Below are positions 10,338 to 21,865 of a stretch of DNA of 64,000 nucleotides, piece after piece; position 1 is the first letter of the stretch; every line of letters starts with the position of its first letter. Both the position numbers and the translations under genes were made by a program. The notes under the pieces were generated by a model. The model had not been told where the DNA came from, made no database searches, and saw nothing but the letters and a program-made list of their open reading frames with translations. This stretch comes from Isoetes taiwanensis (Eukaryota; Streptophyta; Lycopodiopsida; Isoetales; Isoetaceae). The stretch spans positions 2,514,338 to 2,578,337 of the forward strand of contig JAJEKV010000110.1 of assembly GCA_021234155.1 (NCBI GenBank). The letters are read 5' to 3'.

Positions 10338-11514
10338 TCCTTCGTGTTTGCACATAGTATTAGGCTCTATTTAGATTTGTGTTAGTTGAAATCATGCAAA
10401 AAAACCCTTATCAAGCTCGAGATCCAAAAAATTGCTTGCTGGTCTTCTGTGACCATTCAGTGGCAGAATTTTTTATCCAATTTGGACTCGTTTTTCTCCA
10501 TCATTCCAGTTCCAAATCAGGCCAAATTTTTTCCCACATGTTCCTAAAGCTTTTCTCTGGTAGTCATTTCAAAAACCATGTAAAATTGTTTAGTAGAACT
10601 CGAGATATCATCATTTGAGTGTGCAGACCTTGTTTTGTCTCGGGGAAGTGCACTGGCCAAATTTTTGTCCAACTTTGAACCCGATTTTCTTAGACATCCC
10701 AGATCCAAATTGAGCCAAAAATTTTCCCACATCTCACGACAAATTTTCACTGGTTGCTCCTCCAAAAATTTGAATAAAATTAGTACAACTCGAGACATTC
10801 AGATCTAAGTGCAACTACCTCATTTTGCTTTAGGGATCCTAATGCAATTGATGCCTTTTGCATAATTTTGGGCAAAGATTGGTTGCCTTAAACAACCTGG
10901 AGATTCTAACACACCCTGGAGATTCTAACACAAGCCATATGATCAGATTTTTCAGGGTGCATTAGAATTTATGACAATGTCAATAATTCCAACTTTTTAA
11001 GCTTCTATTCAAAAAACAATCGTATACAATTAGCTCTTGAATTCTAATTGCCATAGTGGTAGGAAAATAGATCCAAACTCATGTGGTCGGTTCCTATTGA
11101 AAGCATCTTCAAGCGCAACCACGGACTATGTCCCAAATGCAACCGATCAAAACTCAATCTCCGTAGCGTAAACCCTACAATAACCTAGCAACATACAAGG
11201 TTTACGCTAGGTGCATGATTTTTGAACATGCATCTGAGCTATGGCGATAGAAATACCCGAGTTTGTATCTTTTCGGCCATCGAGCGTTCAAACAATCTTG
11301 CTCGCAAAAAGGCACTCTTGACTTCTATTAATTGCCACTTTGGGGAGGATAAATCCAAACCCCATTCCGTCTCTGGGGTCTAGCCTCTCACCTTGATGAG
11401 GGAGAAGGAAAGTCCTGCCCTTGTTTGACTTAGGGAAGGTGCCAACGCTTTTGTCAGATCCAATCAGAGAGAGACGTAGAGAGAGGAAGGGAGGGAATGA
11501 GGGAGGAAGGGAGA
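10338..11514. repeat. Diverged tandem modules between fold-back and array
   Basis: About 10440-10620 and 10620-10805 are two diverged copies of one unit (shared words include TTTTTCCCACATG, CAAATTTTTGTCCAA and ACTCGAGA). A short duplication (CCTGGAGATTCTAACACA) lies at about 10898-10935. A third fold-back arm occurs at 11160-11375. The stretch to 11514 is purine-rich (GAGAGAGGAAGGGAGG). No gene is supported. Confidence 0.6.
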
Positions 11515-12790
11515 GCATGTTGGAGCCTAAGTGGCATGTTTGGACCACCTTGGCATGTTGGAGCCTGGTGGCATTCAGAAGCCTAGGTGGCATGTTTGAA
11601 CCACCTTCCCGCATGGCATGTTTGAGCCACCTTGGCATGTTTGAGCCTAGGTGGCATGTTGGAGCCCACGATGCGTTTAAGCCATCTTGGCATGTTGGAG
11701 CCCACGTGGCATGTTTGAGCCACCTTGGCATGTTTGAGCCTAGGTGGCATGTTTGAGCCACATTGGCATGTTGGAGCCCACGTGGAATGTTTGAGCCACC
11801 TTGGCATGTTTGAGCCTAGGTGGCATGTTGGAACCTGTGGCATGTTTGAGCCACCTTGGTATGTTGGAGCCTAGGTGGCATGTTGGAGCATGTGTGGCAT
11901 GTTAGAGCCACCTTGGCATGTTGGAGCCTAGGTGGCATGTTGGAGCCCGCGTGTCATGTTTGAGCCACCATGGCATGTTGGAGCCCACGTGGCTTGAGCC
12001 ACTTTGGCATGTTTGAGCCACCTTGGCATGTTGGAGCCTAGGTGGCATGTAGGAGCTTTGTGTGGCATATTTGAGCCACCTTGGGATGTTTGAGCCTCCT
12101 TGGCGGGGCTTGAGCCTAGGTGGCATGTTGGGCAGCGTGGCATGTTTGAGCCACCTTGGCATGTTTGAGCCTAGGTGCATGTTGGAGCCTACCTAGGTGG
12201 CATGTTTGAGCCACCTTGGCATGTTGGAGCCTAGGTGGCATGTTGGATTCCTCGTGGCATGTTTGAGCCACCTTGGCATGTTAGAGCCTAGGTGGCATGT
12301 TGGACCCCGCGTGGCAGTTTTGAGTTTCCTTGGCATGTGTTGGACGAGCCTAGGTGGCATGTTGGAGCCATCTTGGCATGTTTGAGTCTAGGTGGCATGT
12401 TGGAGCCTAGATGGCATGTTTGAGCCACCTTGACATGTTGGAGCCTAGATGGCATGTTGGAGCCAACGTGGCATGTTTGAGCAACCTTGGCATGTTTGAG
12501 ACACCTTGGCATGTTGGAGCCTAGATGGCGTGTTGGAGCCAACGTGGCATGTTTGAGCCACCTTATCATGTTTGAGCCACCTTGGCATGTTGGAGCCAGC
12601 GTGGCATGTTTTGATACGTTGGCATATTTGAGCCACCTTGGCATGTTGGATCCTAGGTGGCGTGTTTGTGCCTGCGTGTTGCGCATGTTTGAGCCACCTT
12701 GGCATGTTGGAGCCTAGGTGGCATGTTGAAGCCTAGGTGGCATGTTGGAGCTTACGTGGCATCTTTGATCTACCTTGGCATTGTTGCGTC
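11515..12790 (+). repeat. 19-bp minisatellite, block III
   Basis: A clean array in the same orientation as block I, with the TAGG, CACG and CCACCT unit variants mixed. It directly precedes the A-rich array at 12791, repeating the order seen at 1-3930. Open frames on both strands are periodic by-products of the repeat. Confidence 0.93.
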
Positions 12791-13747
12791 TCAAAAAACC
12801 ATACTTCCTTAAAAAAAACATCTACTTAGAAACTACTGCGTGGTTATAAAAACACACTGAAAAACCATACTTCCTTAAGAAATAAGTGTTTAAAAACTAC
12901 GCGTAATTATAAACCACACAAAAAACTATATTTTCTTAAAAAACAACCACTTAAAAACTACACCTACTTATGAACCACACCTTAAAAAACTATACTCTAT
13001 TAAAAAAACAACTACTTAAAAATTACACCTAATTATATAAACCATACCTCAAAAAAACCATACTTCCTTAAAAAATAGCTTCTTAAAAACTATACCTAGT
13101 TACAAACTACACCACTTCAGAAAAACCATACTTTATTAAAAAACAACCACTTAAAAACTACACCCACTTATAAATCACACCTCAAAAAACCATATTTCTT
13201 TCAAAAATAGCTACTTAAAAACTACACCCACTTATAAACCACACCTCAAAAAACAACACCTCAACTTAAAAAATCACACCACTTCAGAAAACCATACTTC
13301 CATAAAAAACAGCCACTTAAGAACTACACCCACTTATAAACCACACCTCAAAAACCCATACTTCTTTCCAAAACAGATTTTGCTTAAAAACTACACTCAC
13401 TTATAAACCACACCTCAAAAAACAACACCCGGACTTAAAAATCATACCACTTGAGGAAAACTATACTTCCTTAGAAAACTTGAGCTACTTAAAAACTACA
13501 CCTACTTATAAACGACACCTTAAAAAACTATATTTCCTTAAAAAATAGATACTTAAAAACAACACCTTATTATAAACCACACCTCAGAAAACAACATCCT
13601 CTTAAAAACAACTCATCTTTAAAAAAAAAACTACACTTTCGCAAAATGAAACCACACCTAAAAAAAAAACACACTTCAAAAAAAAAAAAAAAGCTATAGC
13701 TCCTTAAAAAAAAAACCACAGTCTTCTTAATAAACCACACCTCCACA
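12791..13747 (+). repeat. A-rich ~64-bp subterminal array of the CACTA-like element
   Basis: About 14 units carrying ACTTAAAAACTACACC, TTATAAACCACACCTC and CCATACTTCCTT. The array leads into the terminus at 13748-13836. It matches the array at 1790-3930 in sequence and orientation. CACTA elements typically carry short subterminal repeats that bind transposase; whether these do is inference. Confidence 0.85.
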
Positions 13748-13836
13748 TAACCACATGTAGAGTTTTTTGAACAACAACATGTGGTTTTTCTTTTACTGTT
13801 GTTTTTAAGTGTGGACCCAGAATTGGGGTGGTAGTG

Positions 13837-14406
13837 AATCCACTGTAGGAAAGAGTACTTGAATTTCTACATGTCTAATAATTCTATTGTCACATGTCTT
13901 TATAGATGTAGAAAAGAATATTTGATTCTCTACATGTCCTATACTTCCATTCACATGTCTTTATAGTAGTAGGACAGAGTACTTTATTTGCTAAGGCATT
14001 GTAGGAAAGAATACATGAATTACGACATGTGTAATACTTCTATTGTCACATGTCTTTTAGAAGTCGGAAGAATACTTGATTCTCTACATGTCATATGCTT
14101 CCATGTCACATGTCTTTATAGTAGTAGGACCAGTACTTTATTTGCTAAGGCATTGTAGGAAAGAATACATGAATTACGACATGTGTAATACTTCTATTCT
14201 CACATGTCTTTATAGAAGTAGGAAAAGAGTACTTGATTCTCTACATGTCCTATCCTTCCATATCACGGGTCTTTATAGTGGTAGGGCCAGTACTTGATTT
14301 GCTACATGTGATGATGCGTGCACGATCACATGTTCTTATACTAGTATTCCATGTAACACAAGTTACTTCAACTACTTCAATTACTTAACACCTATTTTTG
14401 CATAGC
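13837..14406 (+). repeat. ~77-bp tandem repeat flanking the CACTA-like element
   Basis: Units contain CACATGTCTTTATAG, TAGGAAAGAATAC and TCTACATGTCCTAT. The phrase TTTGCTAAGGCATTGTAGGA occurs at 13987 and 14141, a two-unit spacing of 154 bp. The left flank of the element (4860-4908) matches part of the unit, so the CACTA-like element landed inside this tandem repeat. Confidence 0.75.
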
Positions 14407-16022
14407 GTGGGCACCAACATGCCAAGGTGGCTCTAACATGCCACCTAGGCTCAAACATGCCAAGGTGGCTCCAACATGCCACCTAGGCTCCAACATGACA
14501 AAATGGCTCAAACATGCCACCCTAGGCTCCAAGCGTGCTCAAACATGCCCTTGGGGCTCCAACATGCCACCTATGCTCCAACTTGCCAAGGTGGCTCAAA
14601 TATCTGCGTGGGCTCCAACATGCCACCTAGGCTCCAACATTCCTAGGTGGCTCAAACATGCCACATAGGCTCAAACATGCCATGCGAGGGCTCACTTAGG
14701 CTCCAACATGCCAAGGTGGCTCCAACATGCCACCTAGGCTCAAACATGCCAAGGTGGCTCAAACATGCCACCTAGGCTCCCCAACATGCCACCTAGGCTC
14801 AAACATGCGGTGGCTCAAACATGCCAAGGTGGGCTCAAACATGCCACCTAGGCTCCAACATGCCACCTAGGCTCAAACATGCCAAGGTGGCTCAAACATG
14901 CCACGTGGGCTCCACCATGCCACCTAGCCTCCAACATGCCAAGGTGGCTCACAACATGCCACCTAGGCTTAAATATGCCAAGTTGGCTCAAACATGCCAC
15001 CTAGGCTCCAACATGCCACCGTGGCTCTAACCTGCCACCTAGGCTCAAACATGCCACGTGGGCTCCAACATGCCACGTGCCAAGGTGGCTCCAACATGCC
15101 ACCTAGGTTCCAACATGCTCAAACATGCCCGCTGGGCTCTAACATGCCACCTATGCTCCAACTTGCCACGGTGGCTCAAATATGCCACGTTGGCTCCAAC
15201 ATGCCAAGGTGGCTCAAGCATGCCACACTGGCTCCAACATGCCACCTAGGCTCTAACATGGCAAGGTGGCTCAAACATGCCACGTGGTCTCCAACATGCC
15301 ACCTAGGCTCCAACATGCCAAGGTGGCTCCAACATGCCAAGGTGGCTCAAACATGCCACCTAGGCTCCAACGTGCTCAAACATGCCAAGGTGGCTCCAAC
15401 ATGCCCGCGTGTGCTCCAACATGCCAAGGTGGCTCAAACATGCCACCCTAGGCTCAAACATGCCAAGGTGGTTCCCACATGCCAAGGTGGCTCCAACATG
15501 CCACCTAGGCTCAAACATGCCAAGGTGGCTCAAACATGCCACCTAGGCTGCAACATGACAAAATGGCTCAAACATGCCACCTAGGCTCCAGCGTGCTCAA
15601 ACATGCCCCACGGGCTCCAACATACCACCTATGCTCCAACTTGCCAAGGTGGCTCAAATATGCCACGTGGGCTCCAACATGCCACCTAGGCTCCAACATT
15701 CCTAGGTGGCTCAAACATGCCATCTAGGCTCCAACATGCCACCCGGGGCTCAAACATGCCGGTGGCTCAAACATGCCAAGGTGGGCTCAAACATGCCACC
15801 TAGGCTCCAACATGCCAAGGTGGCTCAAACATGCCACGTGGACTCCATAATGCCCGTGGGCTCCAACATGCCAAGGTGGCTCAAACATGCCACCTAGGCT
15901 CAAACATGCCAAGGTGGCTCCAACATGCCATGCTGGGGCTCCAACATGCCAAGGTGGCTCGGGCATGCCACCTAGTCTCAAGCATGCCACCTAGGCACCC
16001 CAAGTGGTGACATGGCATGCCA
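14407..16022 (-). repeat. 19-bp minisatellite, block IV (inverted)
   Basis: The same 19-bp unit as block I but on the opposite strand (AGGCTCCAACATGCCACCT orientation). The plus strand is therefore the one with long periodic frames, for example 14994-15584. These encode a 19-residue repeat with words such as PPRLQHA, KVAQTCH and LGSNM and no known domain. The block ends near 15990 with CACCCCAAGTGGTGACATGG, whose inverted counterpart is at the inversion point near 21830. Confidence 0.93.
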
Positions 16023-16055
16023 AGTAAGCAAGGTCAAGTTTTGACTAGGCCAAAA

Positions 16056-16077
16056 ACCAAAGATGTCCATCTTTGGT
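16056..16077. other. Perfect short hairpin
   Basis: ACCAAAGATG at 16056-16065 pairs perfectly with CATCTTTGGT at 16068-16077 across a 2-base loop. It lies in the spacer just after the inverted array. No downstream T-run or gene context suggests a function. Confidence 0.6.
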
Positions 16078-16199
16078 CTTTTCGATGGGTGATGTTGGCA
16101 AATTTTAGGTGACATGGCTAGATGATGGTGACATGGACCTTGGATGTCTTTGCAAACAGGGTAGGCACCTCGGCGGCCCCTTTCTTGTGAGGGGAGTCT

Positions 16200-19080
16200 C
16201 AGAAAGGTATATATGCTGGTGCATTTTCTCTTGCGTATGCGGCGTCATCTTTGCACATCCTGCCAAGATTTCACCTTTTTGAGAGACCCGGATTTTTATC
16301 GTGCTTTTCTTTGTGTTTATGCTCAGGAAATTCATAATTAATGCATGGGGCGGGGAAAAATCCTGGTTTTCAGCCAGCTGGCTTGCCAAGTGCCCGAGAG
16401 TGAGGAAAATCCCGGTATTTTGGATGAGTTTTAGACCCTCGATTTTTATTGGGATGGCGGTAGTTGGCCACGACAAGGTTTAGACCACGTTTTCGATTTT
16501 GGGGCATGGAGGAGGCCCCGGATTGGCGATCCGACCTCGCCCGGCGTCGTCAGGAATGGCGAAATTACCCTAGGGGACAAGTTCCTGGCCCGAGTTTTTC
16601 CTGGGGGATCAATCACTTACCCCTCACTAGGAGGTATTCGGCATCCACCTCCATGCCAATTGACTACAAGTGTGTAGTAAGCGACCTACTTTGGCGTTTC
16701 TTGGAGAGGGGTGGTCTTCGCCCCGAAACTTGGTCCCCTAGGTAATGGGGATGTTAGGGTCCATTGGCGGAGCCCAGTTTCGGTTAGGAGTGGGGGTTCC
16801 AACCGTCCCTCGACCCCGGCTTGGACTAGCTGCGAGAACAAGATACTTGGGGTTCACCACGAGGCCACGGTAGAAGATTGAAGTGAGAATAGCAGCACTA
16901 GGACTGCTAGGTGGTATACATGTGACCGGGGAGAAGCAAAGCTAGCTCCACTACCTAGTAGGGCGTTACCAGACCCGGTGGTCTCAGGAAGGGGTTGGCT
17001 CGGGCTTCGTCTCATGCCTCTGCTTGTGCTTCTATTGCGGTGCATTTTCTCTTGCGTGTGCGGCGTCATGCTGCACATCCCCGCCAAGATTTCACCTTTT
17101 TGAGACCCGAATTTTTATCTCGTGCTTTTCTTTGTGTTTATGCTTCGGAAATTCATAATTAATGCATGGGGCGGGGAAAAATCCTGGTTTTCAGCCAGCT
17201 GGCTTGCCAAGTGGCCCGAGTATAGGAAAATCCCGGTATTTCGGATGAGTTTTAGACCCTCGATTTTTTATTGGGATGGCCACAGATTGGCCGGCGGGGA
17301 GTTTAGACCACGTTTTCGATTTTGGGGCATGGAGGAGGCCCGGATTGGCGATCCGACCTCTCCACATCAATGCGGAACGCCGAAATTACCCTAGAGGACA
17401 AGTTCCACTACCGGTTTTCCCGGGGGATCAATCACTTACCCCCACTAGGAGGTATTGGCATCCACCTCCATGCCAATTGACTACAAGTGTGTAGTAAGCG
17501 ACCTACTTTGGCGTTTCTTGGAGAGGGGTGGTCTTACGCCCACGAAACTTGGTCTCCTAGGTAATGGGGATGTTCGGGTCCATTGGCGAGCCAGTTCTTA
17601 GTTCGGAGTGGGGGTCGGCCAGTCCCTCGACCCCGGCTTGGATTAGCTGCAAGAATAAGATACTTGGGGTTCACCACGAGGCCACGGTAGAAGATTGAAG
17701 TGACAATAGGAGCACTAGGACTGCTAGGTGGTATACATGTGACCACGGAGAGAAGAAAAGCTAGCTCCTTTGCTTTCGGTGGGGCGTTTACCGGCGGTGG
17801 CCTCCGAAAGGGGTTGGCTCGGAAGCTTCGTCTCATGCCTCTGCTTGTGCTTCTATTGTCGGTGCATTTTCTCTTGCGTGTGCGGCGTCATGTTGCATAT
17901 CCAGCCAAGATTTCACCTTTTTTGAGACCGGATTTTTATCGTGTTTTTTTTTTGTGTTTATGCTCTCGGAAATTCATAATTAATGCATGGGGGCGGGAAA
18001 AATCCTGATTTTCAGCCAGCTGGCTTGCCAAGTGGCCGCGAGCATCTGAGGAAAATCCCGGTAGTTTGAGGCGAGCTTTAGACCCTCGATTTTTATTGGG
18101 ATGGCCACCGTTGGCCACGGCGGGGTTTAGACCACGTTTTTCGATTTTTGGGGCATGGAGGAGGCCCGGATTGGCGATCCGACCTCTCCACATCGTCTGG
18201 AGCGCGAAATTACCCTAGAGGACAAGTTCCACTACCGGTTTTCCTGGGGATCAATCACTTACCCCCACTAGGAGGTATTCGGCATCCACCTCCATGCCAA
18301 TTGACTACAAGTGTGTAGTAAGCGACCTACTTTGGCGTTTCTTGGAGAGGGGGGTGGTCTTACGCCCTACGAAACTTGGTCTCCTAGGTAATGGGGATGT
18401 TAGGGTCCATTGGCGAGCAGTTCTTAGTTCGGTGGGGGTCGGCCCGGTCCTCGGCCCCGGCTTGGACTAGCTGCGAGAACAAGATACTTGGGGTCACCAC
18501 GAGGCCACGGTAGAAGATCGAAGTGAGAATAGCGGCACTAGGACTGCTAGGTGGTATACATGTGACCGCGGAGAAGCAAAGCTAGCTCCTTTGCTTGATG
18601 GGGCGTTCTGGGCCGGTGGCCTCCGGGAAGGGGTTTGGCTCGGGCTTCGTCTCATGCCTCTGCTTGTGCTTCTATTGCGGTGCATTTTTTCTCTTGCGTG
18701 TCTGGCGTCATGCTGCACATCCCGCCAAGATTTCACCTTTTTGAGACCGAATTTTTATCACGTGCTTTTCTTTGTGTTTATGATCCGGAAATTCATGATT
18801 AATGCATGGGGGGAAAAATCATGGTTTTCAGCCAGCTGGCTTGCCAAGTGGCCCGGCGTCTGAGGAAAATCCCGGTATTTCGGGTGAGCTTTAGACCCTC
18901 GATTTTTGATTGGGATGGCCACCGTTGGCCGCGGCGGGGGTTTAGACCACGTTTTTTGATTTTGGGGCATGGAGGAGGCCCCGGATTGGCGATCCGACTC
19001 TCCATGTCATCACGGAATGCCGAAATTACCCTAGGGGACAAGTTCCACGGCCCTCTTGATCGAGGAGGAGCATCCCGGAA
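16200..19080 (+). repeat. ~820-bp macrosatellite, about 3.5 copies
   Basis: The landmark CTTTTCTTTGTGTTTATG recurs at about 16303, 17125, 17944 and 18764, giving a period near 820 bp. Each unit holds TTCATAATTAATGCATGGG, GGTTTTCAGCCAGCTGGCTT, GGGGCATGGAGGAGGCCC, CCAATTGACTACAAGTGTG and GGTGGTATACATGTGACC. Copies differ by small indels that shift every frame, so the 60-110-residue frames are not conserved as proteins. It is GC-richer than its surroundings. I read it as a non-coding tandem amplification related to 9056-9730. Confidence 0.88.
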
Positions 19081-19081
19081 T

Positions 19082-19119
19082 GTAAATCCTACCAAACCCT
19101 AGGGTTTGGTAGGGTTTAC
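19082..19119. other. 38-bp near-perfect palindrome with telomere-like words
   Basis: GTAAATCCTACCAAACCCT is followed at once by its inverted complement with one mismatch. The centre AAACCCTAGGGTTT is two plant-telomere-like heptamers head to head. It sits at the end of the macrosatellite. A chance palindrome built from a duplicated TAAACCCTA word (also at 9744, 10065 and 11169) is an equal explanation. Confidence 0.6.
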
Positions 19120-19404
19120 ATCTCGGCGTCAAGATGGAGACTAACACATCGAAACTTTGCATGGAGTTCTCGTGTATGCTCGGGGACCATGCGGGAGATG
19201 GGGTCAAATCCTCTGCGAAGACATGCTTTTCGAACTCCCCTTCACCGGAAAGGGGCTTGTGAAGGGAGTCTCGAAAAGGTATCTTTGCGACCGGAAATTT
19301 GGCTCTGTCTCCCGGTGCCATGAGGGTAATCGGCCGCGGGTATTCCACGTCGGATCTGGGCCCTACGGGTCATCGAGACATCCCCGAATGTAAACCCTAT
19401 CAAA
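19120..19404. other. Unassigned GC-rich spacer
   Basis: No gene or repeat unit that I can assign. It ends with TGTAAACCCTATCAAACCTAGG, echoing the palindrome at 19082-19119, and runs directly into inverted 19-bp units. Confidence 0.4.
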
Positions 19405-19605
19405 CCTAGGCTCCAACGTGCTCAAACGTGCCAAGGTGGCTCAAACATGCCACGTGGGCTCCAACATGCCACATAGGCTCCAACATGCCATGTGGGCTCC
19501 AACATGCCAAGGTGGCTCAAACATGCCACCTAGGCTCAAACATGCCAAGGTGGCTCCCACATGCCAAGTTGGCACCTAGGCTCAGGCATGCCACCTAGGC
19601 ATGTG
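19405..19605 (-). repeat. 19-bp minisatellite, block V (inverted, short)
   Basis: About ten units in the AGGCTCCAACATGCCACCT orientation. They are followed by a junction with a fold-back-type module (from 19615). Confidence 0.9.
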
Positions 19606-20587
19606 TGTTTAGCAAAGGTGCACCTAGCTATCTGAGAAAACGATCACATTTTGGCCTCCGAAACGTTTTGGATTTACCCTCCTCCCAGTGTCGCAATTAG
19701 AAGTCAAGAACACATTTTGTAGTAGCAATTTTTTTTGGAATGATTCGGGATCGCCAATAGATCCAAACTCTGTTATTTTAGTTGCCATGGCTCCGCATAC
19801 ATGTTTGAAAAAGGTACACCAAGTCCCAAGTGCAACTGACCACGTTTTGGCCTCCATAACGTAAACCCTACAATAACCTGGCAAGGCACAGGGTTTACGT
19901 TTTGGAGGCCATACCCTAGCCGGTGGACCGGGATCTTGCACAATGTCATGAGGTAGTGGGGGCGTTGGACTTGAGGAAGATGGAGCCCTAAAACCTTCCA
20001 GGAGTAGTTCGACCCAAAATGTCCTCTCTGGAAGGTCCCTGGCCACGGATGGGCAACTCTCCCACCCCGGAACTATGATCTGACTCTGCCAACGAACTCG
20101 AAACATCGACATTACCCGGGGAGACCAAGTTTAGGGGGCGGAAGACCACCCCCGCTCGGGAAGCGCCAAAGTAGCTCATGTCCAACACGTTCATAGTGAA
20201 TTGGCCTTAGCGAAGGGTCGCGAGGAATCTTGCCATGTAGAGGGTTCATGCTTCTTTTCTTTGCAAAAATGGCCAGGTGTAACTTGGTCTCTAGGGTAAT
20301 TTATTTGTTTTGGACGATATGGCGAAGTCAAATCTCCATTAAGACCTTTTGTATGCTTGCCCAAGCGACAAAGCACGTGGCTTTCTACATGGTCATTGCG
20401 GAGGACACTTTGCGGTTTGATATGTTCTCTCGGACGGATCTTGAATTTTTGATACTTGAAGAGTGGATTCAAAGGTCGGATGGGAAACTGGGCTCGGGAA
20501 AGGGAGGCATTGGCATTTGCCCTCCCGGAGGAGCACTAGTAGGAAAGCCTGCCTCGGTAACCTTTGTGATGTCCGTCTCCTGGGGTC
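19606..20587. repeat. Inverted copies of the 9-11 kb modules
   Basis: 19620-19830 matches a fold-back arm of 9831-10337 (TGTTTGAAAAAGGTRCACC, GCCATGGCTCCGCATA). 19900-20230 carries, on the minus strand, the module of 9415-9730. 20230-20470 resembles 9200-9420 in inverse (CGTCCRGGAGAACTTATC-type words). This block is thus a rearranged inverted copy of the left element's centre. No gene is supported. Confidence 0.65.
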
Positions 20588-21838
20588 TGGCCACCTAGGC
20601 TCCAACGTGCCACCTAGGCTCCAACATCCACCTAGGCTCCAACATGCCACCTAGGCTCAAGTGTGCCAAGGTGGCTCAAATATGCCACCTAGGCTCCAAC
20701 ATGCCACGTAGGCTCCAACATGCCACCTAGGCTCCAACATGCCGCGTGGGCTCCAACATGCCACCTAGCATGCCACCTAGCCTCCAACATGCCACGTTAG
20801 CTCCAACATGCCACATAGGCTCCAACATGCCAAGTTGGCTCCAATGTGCCACCTAAGCTCAAGCATGCAAGGTGGCTCAAATATGCCACCTAGGCTCCAA
20901 CATGCCACCAAGGCTTTAACATGCCACGTAGGCTCCAACATGCCACCTAGGCTCCAACATGCCTCGTGAGCTCTAGCATGCCACCCTAGGCTCCAGCGTG
21001 CCACCTAGGCTCCAACATGCCAAGGTGGCTCCAACATGCCACCTAGGCTCAAGCGTGCCAAGGTGGCTCAAACATGCCACCCTAGGCTCGAACATGCCAC
21101 GTGAGGCTCCAACATGCCATCTAGGCTCCAACTTGCCACCTCGGCTCCAACATGCCACGTGGGCTCCAACATGCCACCTAGCATGCCACCAAGGCTCCAA
21201 CATGCCACCAAGGCTTCAACATGCCGCGTGGGCTCCAACATGCCACCTAGGCTCCAACATGCCTCGTGAGGCTCTAGCATGCCACCTGGGCTCCAGCGTG
21301 CCACCTAGGCTCCAACATGCCAAGGTGGCTCCAACATGCCACCTAGGCTCAAACATGCCACCTAGGCTCCAACATGCCATGTAGGCTCCAACATGCCAAC
21401 TAGGCTCCAACATGCCACCTACGGCTCGGGCATGCCGCGTGGGCTCCAACATGCCACCTAGCATGCCACATAGGCTCCAACATTGCCACCTAGGCTCCAA
21501 CATGCCACGAGGCTCCAACATGCCAAGTTGGCTCCAACGTGCCACCTAGGCTCCAACATGCCAAGGTGGCTCACAACATGCCACCTAGGCTGAAATATGC
21601 CAACTTGGCTCAAACATGCCACCTAGGCTCCAACATGCCAAGGTGGCTCAACATGCCACCTAGACTCAAACATGCCAAGGTGGCTCAAACATGCCACCTA
21701 GGCTCCAACATGACAAGGTGGCTCAAACATGCCACCTAAGCTTCAACATGCCACCTAGGCTCCAACATGCCAAGGTTGGCTTCAACATGCCAAGTTGGCT
21801 TCAACATGCCACCTAGGCTCCAACATGCCATGTCACCA
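20588..21838 (-). repeat. 19-bp minisatellite, block VI (inverted)
   Basis: A long clean array in the inverted orientation, rich in the CCACCTAGGCTCCAACATG variant. Periodic open frames occur on both strands. It ends at the inversion point near 21838. Confidence 0.93.
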
Positions 21839-21865
21839 CTTGGGTGCCTGGGTGGCATGCCCGAG
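21825..21865. other. Orientation-switch junction between arrays
   Basis: Here the 19-bp array flips from inverted to direct. The junction word CATGTCACCACTTGGGTGCC is, apart from an indel, the inverse complement of the end of block IV (about 15990-16018). The two positions look like the two ends of one rearranged unit. Confidence 0.7.

Larger units (their letters stand above)
4909..13836. mobile_element. CACTA-like element with 27-bp TIRs and AAT target duplication
   Basis: The left terminus 4909-4935 and the right terminus 13810-13836 are inverted copies (25 of 27 bases identical), both starting CACTACCACCCC. AAT directly flanks each side (4906-4908 and 13837-13839), matching the 3-bp duplication usual for CACTA (EnSpm) transposons. 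The interior runs as follows: AT-rich subterminal sequence, a short exon-like stretch, a degraded 19-bp array, duplicated 9-11 kb modules with a large fold-back, a clean 19-bp array and the 64-bp array. I find no transposase, so it looks non-autonomous. The flanking 77-bp repeat is continuous if the element is removed. Confidence 0.8.

Noticed and set aside
9870-10374. Overlapping plus- and minus-strand genes at 9870-10374
   Set aside because: The mirrored frames come from the fold-back arms; both read the same sequence.
16464-19102. Repeated 60-110-residue frames in the 820-bp units
   Set aside because: Indels between units shift the frames, so no protein is conserved; explained as macrosatellite.
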